A DNA stretch of 64,000 nt from Neorhizobium sp. SHOUNA12A (GTDB taxonomy: Bacteria > Pseudomonadota > Alphaproteobacteria > Rhizobiales > Rhizobiaceae): NCBI RefSeq assembly GCF_023006505.1, contig NZ_JALBGV010000007.1, positions 62,001 to 126,000 of the forward strand, written 5' to 3'. Below the pieces are notes generated by a model that was not told the DNA's origin, made no database searches, and saw only the letters and a program-made list of their open reading frames with translations. The position numbers and the translations under genes were made by a program. Positions 59,095 to 64,000 of this stretch are shown one piece after another. Position 1 is the stretch's first letter. Each line of letters opens with the position of its first letter.

Positions 59095-59119
59095 GGAACC
59101 TTTTAAGCCTGTCGCCGTT
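59095..59119 (+). promoter_or_regulatory. EcfG-type promoter of the micro-peptide genes
   Basis: GGAAC (59095-59099), 16-bp spacer, CGTT (59116-59119): a perfect match to the EcfG/RpoE2 consensus, 29 bp before the ATG at 59149. Confidence 0.7.
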
Positions 59120-59148
59120 CAATTTCACGACATCAAAAGGAGAAAGTC

Positions 59149-59223
59149 ATGAACAGCATCGTTTGGTTGGTCGGCGCGGTGGTCATTGTCATCGCCGTTC
59201 TGAACCTCGTTGGGTTTGCTTGA
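59149..59223 (+). CDS. 24-residue membrane micro-peptide, copy 1
   Basis: Very short gene with all signs of being real: a strong ribosome-binding site AAAAGGAGA 6 nt before the ATG, a perfect EcfG promoter 29 bp upstream, and a tandem duplicate 65 bp downstream with the same first eight residues. The product begins MNSIVWLVGAVVIV and is a single membrane helix with hardly any polar residue. Its role is unknown; single-helix peptides of this size often modulate a membrane enzyme or respond to envelope stress. Confidence 0.75.
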   Translation: MNSIVWLVGAVVIVIAVLNLVGFA

Positions 59224-59288
59224 TTTATTGAATGTAATCAAGCCGGAAGCCTTGCTTCCACCTGTCGCGAACTGAAAAGGAGACAGTC

Positions 59289-59363
59289 ATGAACAGCATC
59301 GTATGGCTCGTTGGAGCCGTCGTTATCGTTCTCGCCGTCCTGTCCTTCATCGGCATAGGCTGA
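59289..59363 (+). CDS. 24-residue membrane micro-peptide, copy 2
   Basis: Same length as copy 1 and the same beginning (MNSIVWLVGAVVIV), then LAVLSFIGIG, with many silent differences (for example ATCGTATGGCTCGTTGGAGC against ATCGTTTGGTTGGTCGGCGC). Changes that keep the protein are evidence of selection on the peptide. The ribosome-binding site AAAAGGAGA is repeated too. It follows copy 1 by 65 bp and is followed by a terminator hairpin, so both form one short operon. Confidence 0.75.
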   Translation: MNSIVWLVGAVVIVLAVLSFIGIG

Positions 59364-59394
59364 TCGGTGGGAAGCAAAGCTGAAGGATATCGAT

Positions 59395-59425
59395 AAGGCG
59401 CCATCCGTTTCGGGATCGGCGCCTT
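59395..59425 (+). terminator. Intrinsic terminator after the micro-peptide genes
   Basis: AAGGCGCC (59395-59402) pairs with GGCGCCTT (59418-59425); inside, ATCC/GGAT extend the stem. The plus strand continues TTCCTT. It lies 31 bp after the second micro-peptide stop and 32 bp before the treY stop of the other strand. Confidence 0.75.
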
Positions 59426-59456
59426 TTCCTTGTGAGGCTCTTTTGACGTAGCGGCG

Positions 59457-62000
59457 CTATTCCACCAGCAGAAGCGCGAAGGGGTGGTCGCCGAACGCCC
59501 AGTTGACCGCGATGCGATCCTTGGGATCGACGACCTTGCCGGTGCAGACATCGCGATAGCGGCGGTGCCCCAGCCTTTCGGGCAGAATTATCTCCGTTTC
59601 CGCCCAGCGTTCGGACCGAGACGGGGCAAGGCCCGCATGCAGCGCGCTGAACACCAGCCGCGGGGCGATGACGATGAAGGCGTCGTCCATGTCGGCGCGG
59701 GCGAAGGCTATGACGTTGTCAGCGCGCTTGCCCGACGCTCCGAGCGGCAGATATTCTCCCCGCCGAAACAAGGTCGGTGCCTCCTGGCGAACGCGCAGCA
59801 GGGTGGCGATGACATGCTGTTTCAGCCGGCCGCTCTGCCATTCTCCCTCCTCGGTGGAGGCAAGCTTTTCCCTCTCCGTAAGTCGCTGCTGGAGCCCGCC
59901 GAAATCCGGCTCGCGGCGGTTGTCCGGATCGACGAGGCTGAGGTCGAGGCCCTCGCTGCCCTGATAGATGTCGGGTACGCCCGGCGCCGTCAGCTTGATG
60001 ATCGTCTGGGTGATGCCGTTCACCAAGCCTGCTCGGATGAAGGGGCGCAAGGTATCGGTGAAGTCGGTCAGGAAGGCCTGGTTGCTGGGTGACAGAAGCG
60101 TGCGGGCGTACTCCAGGACCGCCTTCTCGTAGGTCTCATTTGGATCGCCCCAATTGGTGCGCAGCTTCGCCTCGCGCAGTGCCTTTTCGACATAACCGAG
60201 GAAACGTGTCTCCAGCGCCTTGAGGCCTGCTGCTTCTTCGGTGTGGAGATCGTTTGGCCAGGCGCCGGCGAGCACCTGGTAGAGCATCCATTCGACCGCA
60301 GGTTCCGGAGCGGGTCCGTCGTCCAGCGCGCGGACGGCTTGGCTGTTGATCCTGCGCCAGCGATCCACGGCATCGGCCCAGAGGTCCGGGGCCTCGGTGA
60401 TTGTATAAAGCCGGGCGCGTGCATCCTCGCCGCGCTTGGTATCGTGGGTCGAGGTACCCGACAGCGCGTCGGGCTGCCTTTCCAGCCGCGTCTGCATTTC
60501 CGCGTGAAAGCGGTCGAGCGAGAAGGCTCGGGGCAGGGGCTCGGCACCGACCTCGTTGAGCGCCAGCGCCATATGCTGCCGGAAGAACAGCGTATCTTCC
60601 ACGGATTTCGCCATCAGCGGGCCGGTGAGCTGCTGGACGCGGGTGCGGAAGATCGACGCGCTGCTGGCTGCGGCATGCTCGACATCGCCGATCAGGATGC
60701 GTTCGAGGAAGGCGAGCGCCGCATCGTCCGGCGGGTTAGGGCCGTTGCGCACCTTGCCCAGAACTTTTGCCAGCATCTCCCGACCTTTTGGCGGCATGCC
60801 CTCCTGCGTGCCATAGGTGCGGTAGACCGGGAAGGCGACCAGCAGTTCCCGCAGCGCCGATTTTACCGCAGCCTCGGATAGCGCGGACCTGCGGTCGCCG
60901 GTGGGCCGGATCTGCATGGCGATATTCAGCAGCGTCGAGACCTCGCCGGCGAAATTGTTGTCGGCCATCAGGAGCTTTGCGGCGCGCAGTTCTGCTTCCA
61001 TGTCGATCGGTTGGCCGGTCATCCTTTCATAGGCGCTGCGCAGTTCGTCCAGTTTGCGACCGTCGACCAGGGCGTCGCTGAGGGCTGCGATGAACTCGTA
61101 GCCGGTCGTGCCGGAGATAGGCCAGTCTGCCGGGATCTGTTCGCCTTCTCCGAGGATCTTTTCGACGGTGATGTAACAATCCGGCCCGGCCTCCTGCCGC
61201 AGTCGTTCAAGATAACCCTTCGGGTCGGCGAGGCCGTCGACGTGGTCGACGCGCAAGCCGTCCACCTTGCCGTCATGGACGAGTTCGAGGATCAGCCGGT
61301 GCGTGTCGTCGAATACGGCGCCATCCTCGACCCGCACGCCGGCAAGCCCCGCAATCTCGAAGAAACGGCGATAGGAGAGTTCGCGCGGTGCATCCCGCCA
61401 GGACGTCAGCCGGTAGGGCTGCTGGTCGTGCAGTCTGGCAATCGCGGCGCGATCAGTGATCTTCAGTACTTCCGTCTCGCGGCCGGCGTAATTCGCCGGG
61501 GCCAGCGGATAAAACGTGTCGTAGTAAGCCAAGGCCGGGTTGCCGGTTTTCGGATCGGTTTTGAGGGAAATCTCCCCGGCTTTCAGCACCTTCTCGAACG
61601 TGTCGCCGAGGAAGGGCAATGTCAGGCGCCTGGTCCAGTCGATATCGAAATGGCGGGCATATCGGCTGTTCTCGCCGTTTTCGACGACATCGCGCCACCA
61701 GGGATTTTCAAGCGACGCCGCCATGTGGTTCGGGACGATGTCGAGGATCAGGCCGAGACCCTCGGCCTTCAACGCCTTCACCATGCGTTCGAAACCGTCG
61801 CGGCCCCCGATCGCGGGGTCGATCTCATTGGCGTCGGTCACATCATAGCCGTGGGTGGAGCCGGTCGTGGCGGTGAAGATGGGGGAGGCGTAGAGGTGGC
61901 TGATGCCGAGCCGCTTCAGATAGGGCACCAGTCCGCTGGCGCGATCGAAGGTCATGCCGTTGCGAAACTGGATCCGGTAGGTGGCGGTCGGGATCATCAT
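59457..62000 (-). CDS. treY: Maltooligosyl trehalose synthase
   Basis: 847-residue GH13 enzyme that converts the reducing-end alpha-1,4 bond of maltooligosaccharides to an alpha,alpha-1,1 bond. The N-terminus TYRIQFRNGMTFDRASGLVPYLKRLGISHLYASPI is diagnostic for TreY, followed by STHGYDVTDANEIDPAIGG, LILDIVPNHMA, DGLRVDHVDGLADPKGYL (nucleophile Asp) and YITVEKILGEGE (acid/base Glu). Length is normal for the family. Two ATG codons in a row (62000, 61997) overlap the treZ stop. It works with TreZ to make trehalose from glycogen. Confidence 0.97.
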   Translation of the reverse strand: MMIPTATYRIQFRNGMTFDRASGLVPYLKRLGISHLYASPIFTATTGSTHGYDVTDANEIDPAIGGRDGFERMVKALKAEGLGLILDIVPNHMAASLENPWWRDVVENGENSRYARHFDIDWTRRLTLPFLGDTFEKVLKAGEISLKTDPKTGNPALAYYDTFYPLAPANYAGRETEVLKITDRAAIARLHDQQPYRLTSWRDAPRELSYRRFFEIAGLAGVRVEDGAVFDDTHRLILELVHDGKVDGLRVDHVDGLADPKGYLERLRQEAGPDCYITVEKILGEGEQIPADWPISGTTGYEFIAALSDALVDGRKLDELRSAYERMTGQPIDMEAELRAAKLLMADNNFAGEVSTLLNIAMQIRPTGDRRSALSEAAVKSALRELLVAFPVYRTYGTQEGMPPKGREMLAKVLGKVRNGPNPPDDAALAFLERILIGDVEHAAASSASIFRTRVQQLTGPLMAKSVEDTLFFRQHMALALNEVGAEPLPRAFSLDRFHAEMQTRLERQPDALSGTSTHDTKRGEDARARLYTITEAPDLWADAVDRWRRINSQAVRALDDGPAPEPAVEWMLYQVLAGAWPNDLHTEEAAGLKALETRFLGYVEKALREAKLRTNWGDPNETYEKAVLEYARTLLSPSNQAFLTDFTDTLRPFIRAGLVNGITQTIIKLTAPGVPDIYQGSEGLDLSLVDPDNRREPDFGGLQQRLTEREKLASTEEGEWQSGRLKQHVIATLLRVRQEAPTLFRRGEYLPLGASGKRADNVIAFARADMDDAFIVIAPRLVFSALHAGLAPSRSERWAETEIILPERLGHRRYRDVCTGKVVDPKDRIAVNWAFGDHPFALLLVE

Positions 62001-63808
62001 GCGGTGTCTCCGACAGCTTCGAAACGGACGAGGACGGAATCGGGGGGCAGGTCCTTCGCCTGTTCCGGCCATGCAAAGATCACCTTGCCTGGCATGTCCG
62101 GCAGCGCCTGCGCCTTTTCGCCAAGGTTGAGCGCCATCGAGAGCGTGCCTTTCGGGAAGACCCAGGAGACCGCGAGGAAGCCCTTGTCGATCCTCAGCAC
62201 CTTGCCGGAGCGACCGCCCGCGGAGCCGAGCAGGGGCACCACGATCTCCCGCCGCAGTTTCAGAAGCGCCTTGGTAAACTCCAGCCAGTCCTTGCCGTCC
62301 GCCGATTCCAGCTTCTTCCAGTCGAGCCTGCAGGCATCGAAGGTCTTTTTGGCATTGGGGTCGGGGACGGTCTCTCCCTCGTGGCCCGCATGCCCTTCGA
62401 ACTCCTTGCGGCGCCCGTCCCGCACCGCCTTGGCCAGATCGCCATGGAAATCGGTGAAGAACAGGAAAGGGTTGGTCTCGCCATATTCCTCACCCATGAA
62501 GAGAAGCGGGATATGCGGCGAGAGGAGAAGCATGGCGAGCAGCGGCTTCACCTTGTCGGGGCCTGCAAGCTCGATCAACCTCTCGCCCTGGGCGCGATTG
62601 CCGACCTGGTCGTGGTTCTGGATGAAATCCACGAAGGCGACCGGCGGCTGATCGAGGCTCGATACGCCACGCTTTTTACCGGTCTGCGGCGAGACTTCGC
62701 CCTGATAGGCGAAACCTTCCGCCAGCACCCGCGCCACCAGCATTTCCGGCTCCCTGGCGAAGTCCTTGTAATAGGCATGCGTCTCCCCGGTCGCCAGGAC
62801 ATGGACGGCGTTGTGAAGGTCGTCGTTCCATTCGGCGGTGAAGAGCGGCGCCTTGCCGTCCTCGTCGCGGGGGTGCAGGAATGTGACGTTGCGGCTGTCC
62901 TCGGTGGTCAGGTGGATGGCACGCTCGGGGATCTCGGCGCGGATGCGTTCGGCGATCTCGATCAGTACATGTTTTTCGGAGGGATCGTTGATCTGGTCGA
63001 TGGCGTCGAAACGCAATCCGTCAAGATGGAATTCCTCCAGCCAGTAGAGCGCGCATTCGGTGATGTAGCGCCGAACCGGCTCGACGTCATAGGCGATCGC
63101 CGCGCCCCAGGGCGTCATCTTTTGCCTGTGGAAGAAGGCGGGTGCCAGAAGCGGCAGATAATTGCCCTCCGGGCCGAAATGGTTGAGCACGATATCGAGT
63201 ACCACCGTCAGCCCGTGCCCGTGTGCGGCATCGATGAAGGCCTTGAAATCCTCCGGCGGACCATAGGCGGCATGAGGCGCATAGAGGAGCACGCCGTCAT
63301 AACCCCAGCCGCGATTGCCGCCGAAATGGGCGACGGGCATGACCTCGATCATGGTGATGCCGAGGTCTGCGAGATAAGGCAGCTTGTCGATCGCGGCGCG
63401 GAAAGTGCCTTCTTCCGTAAACGTGCCGATATGGATTTCGTAGACGACCGTTTCTTCCCAGGGCCGGCCCTGCCATTCCGGATGCTGCCAGGTGTAGCTG
63501 GTCGGGTCGATCACCAGCGACGGGCCGTTGACGCCGTCCTTCTGGCCGCGCGAGGCGGGATCAGGCACGACCATGCCATCGGCAAGGACATAGGCATATT
63601 CGGCGCCGGGGGTGATGCCGGTGGCGAGCAGCTCGAACCAGCCGTCGTCGCTGCGGCTCATCTCGGTATCATCGCCGTTCAACCTCAGCGTCACGGTCTC
63701 CTGGCCGGGTGCCCAGAGCCGGAACCGCACTTCGCCGGCGGCGACATATTCGGCGCCCCATGTCTTTGGAAACGCACGAAACTCGGTGACGGCATTCAAC
63801 TCCGGCAT
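61997..63808 (-). CDS. treZ: Maltooligosyl trehalose trehalohydrolase
   Basis: 603-residue GH13 enzyme that releases trehalose from maltooligosyl-trehalose. Domains: an N-terminal beta sandwich (FRLWAPGQETVTLRL), a catalytic barrel with YEIHIGTFTEEGTF, DIVLNHFGPEGNYL, HLDGLRFDAIDQI (nucleophile Asp), LFTAEWNDDLHNAVHVL (with the acid/base Glu) and IQNHDQVGNRAQGERL, then a C-terminal beta domain. Start: longer in-frame readings exist (63877, TTG 63922), but a perfect EcfG promoter at 63842-63866 puts the transcript start just upstream of ATG 63808, which is therefore preferred. Confidence 0.95.
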   Translation of the reverse strand: MPELNAVTEFRAFPKTWGAEYVAAGEVRFRLWAPGQETVTLRLNGDDTEMSRSDDGWFELLATGITPGAEYAYVLADGMVVPDPASRGQKDGVNGPSLVIDPTSYTWQHPEWQGRPWEETVVYEIHIGTFTEEGTFRAAIDKLPYLADLGITMIEVMPVAHFGGNRGWGYDGVLLYAPHAAYGPPEDFKAFIDAAHGHGLTVVLDIVLNHFGPEGNYLPLLAPAFFHRQKMTPWGAAIAYDVEPVRRYITECALYWLEEFHLDGLRFDAIDQINDPSEKHVLIEIAERIRAEIPERAIHLTTEDSRNVTFLHPRDEDGKAPLFTAEWNDDLHNAVHVLATGETHAYYKDFAREPEMLVARVLAEGFAYQGEVSPQTGKKRGVSSLDQPPVAFVDFIQNHDQVGNRAQGERLIELAGPDKVKPLLAMLLLSPHIPLLFMGEEYGETNPFLFFTDFHGDLAKAVRDGRRKEFEGHAGHEGETVPDPNAKKTFDACRLDWKKLESADGKDWLEFTKALLKLRREIVVPLLGSAGGRSGKVLRIDKGFLAVSWVFPKGTLSMALNLGEKAQALPDMPGKVIFAWPEQAKDLPPDSVLVRFEAVGDTA

Positions 63809-63841
63809 GCTGTCCAGCCCCTGGTTGAGAGAGACCGGCAA

Positions 63842-63866
63842 ACGGCCGAAGAGGCTTCGAGTTCCA
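63842..63866 (-). promoter_or_regulatory. EcfG-type promoter of treZ-treY
   Basis: On the minus strand GGAAC (63866-63862), 16-bp spacer, CGTT (63845-63842): a perfect match to the consensus, 33 bp before the ATG at 63808. Trehalose synthesis is a classical general-stress function in rhizobia. Confidence 0.7.
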
Positions 63867-64000
63867 TTGTGGGGCATAGGCGCAATAAAATTGCGCGGGA
63901 GAGTAACAAATAACAAGTTCAAAGGAGTAGTCGCCGGCCCGGTTCGGTCCTAATTTAGCACTCATGCAGGCGGTTTCGGGGAGGAGATCAGTGCATGCTG

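Noticed and set aside
57695-59152. 485-codon open frame on the plus strand opposite ndh
   Set aside because: Shadow of the NDH-2 gene; the opposite strand carries the FAD and NAD motifs.
61011-63913. Two plus-strand open frames of more than 500 codons opposite treY and treZ
   Set aside because: Both mirror the GH13 genes in an antisense frame; no motif, no ribosome-binding site.
63809-63922. Longer treZ starting at 63877 or TTG 63922
   Set aside because: The perfect EcfG promoter at 63842-63866 would then lie inside the coding region; no ribosome-binding site supports the longer forms.
63991-64000. Possible new plus-strand gene start (GTG 63991 or ATG 63995 after GGAGGAG)
   Set aside because: Fewer than four codons are inside the window, so no gene can be supported.
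1-64000. tRNA, rRNA, integrase, transposase or phage genes
   Set aside because: None recognised on either strand while reading the window; no scanner was run, so a tRNA overlapping a gap cannot be formally excluded.

Overview
The window looks like a chromosomal or chromid segment of a high-GC alphaproteobacterium of the Rhizobiaceae (Rhizobium, Agrobacterium or Ensifer type). The pointers are the many ABC uptake systems, an exopolysaccharide locus laid out like the galactoglucan (EPS II) locus of Sinorhizobium meliloti, treYZ trehalose genes, and GGAAC-N16/17-nGTT elements that fit the alphaproteobacterial general-stress sigma factor EcfG/RpoE2. I found no rRNA, tRNA, CRISPR array, phage gene or intact insertion sequence.

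Left arm (1-20.5 kb): small catabolic modules. (a) The end of a sugar ABC transporter (permease, ATPase), a sugar-isomerase-fold protein and two Gfo/Idh/MocA dehydrogenases (one IolG-like), then a GntR/FCD regulator: uptake and oxidation of an inositol- or sugar-like compound. (b) A rhodanese, preceded by a decayed piece of a peptide-type ABC ATPase. (c) A peptide-type ABC operon with one exported binding protein, two permeases, a second binding-protein-like product without signal peptide, a VOC protein and a P-loop NTPase fused to a formylglycine-generating-enzyme-like domain. No ATPase subunit is present. (d) A taurine/nitrate-type ABC transporter with a PrpF/GalD-like isomerase and a divergent LysR regulator. 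(e) An isochorismatase-like hydrolase coupled to a GlxA-type AraC regulator.

Centre (20.6-48.3 kb): an exopolysaccharide locus. It holds rmlCBDA (dTDP-rhamnose), a minimal RTX calcium-binding protein, a type I secretion ABC transporter and membrane-fusion protein, a MarR regulator, GT2, GT4 and fused GT2-GT4 glycosyltransferases, a methyltransferase, two pyruvyl transferases, several proteins of unknown function and a secreted TIM-barrel glycosidase. Gene content and order resemble wga/wgc/wgg/wgd/wge. No Wzx, Wzy, KpsMT or synthase is visible. A palindrome TTCAA-N3-TTGAA (one copy with one mismatch) lies in all four intergenic regions from which the locus is transcribed, which suggests one MarR-controlled regulon.

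Right arm (48.3-64 kb): housekeeping and stress genes. These are a degenerate GGDEF protein, an AraC regulator, a flavin monooxygenase/SDR/amidase group (the SDR lacks its catalytic Tyr and Lys), a lipoprotein, a GDPD, a DUF983 protein, a stress-type SDR, NDH-2, two tandem 24-residue membrane peptides and treZ-treY. Five EcfG-like promoters fall in front of the lipoprotein, the stress SDR, ndh, the micro-peptides and treZY, so this arm looks like a general-stress-response neighbourhood.
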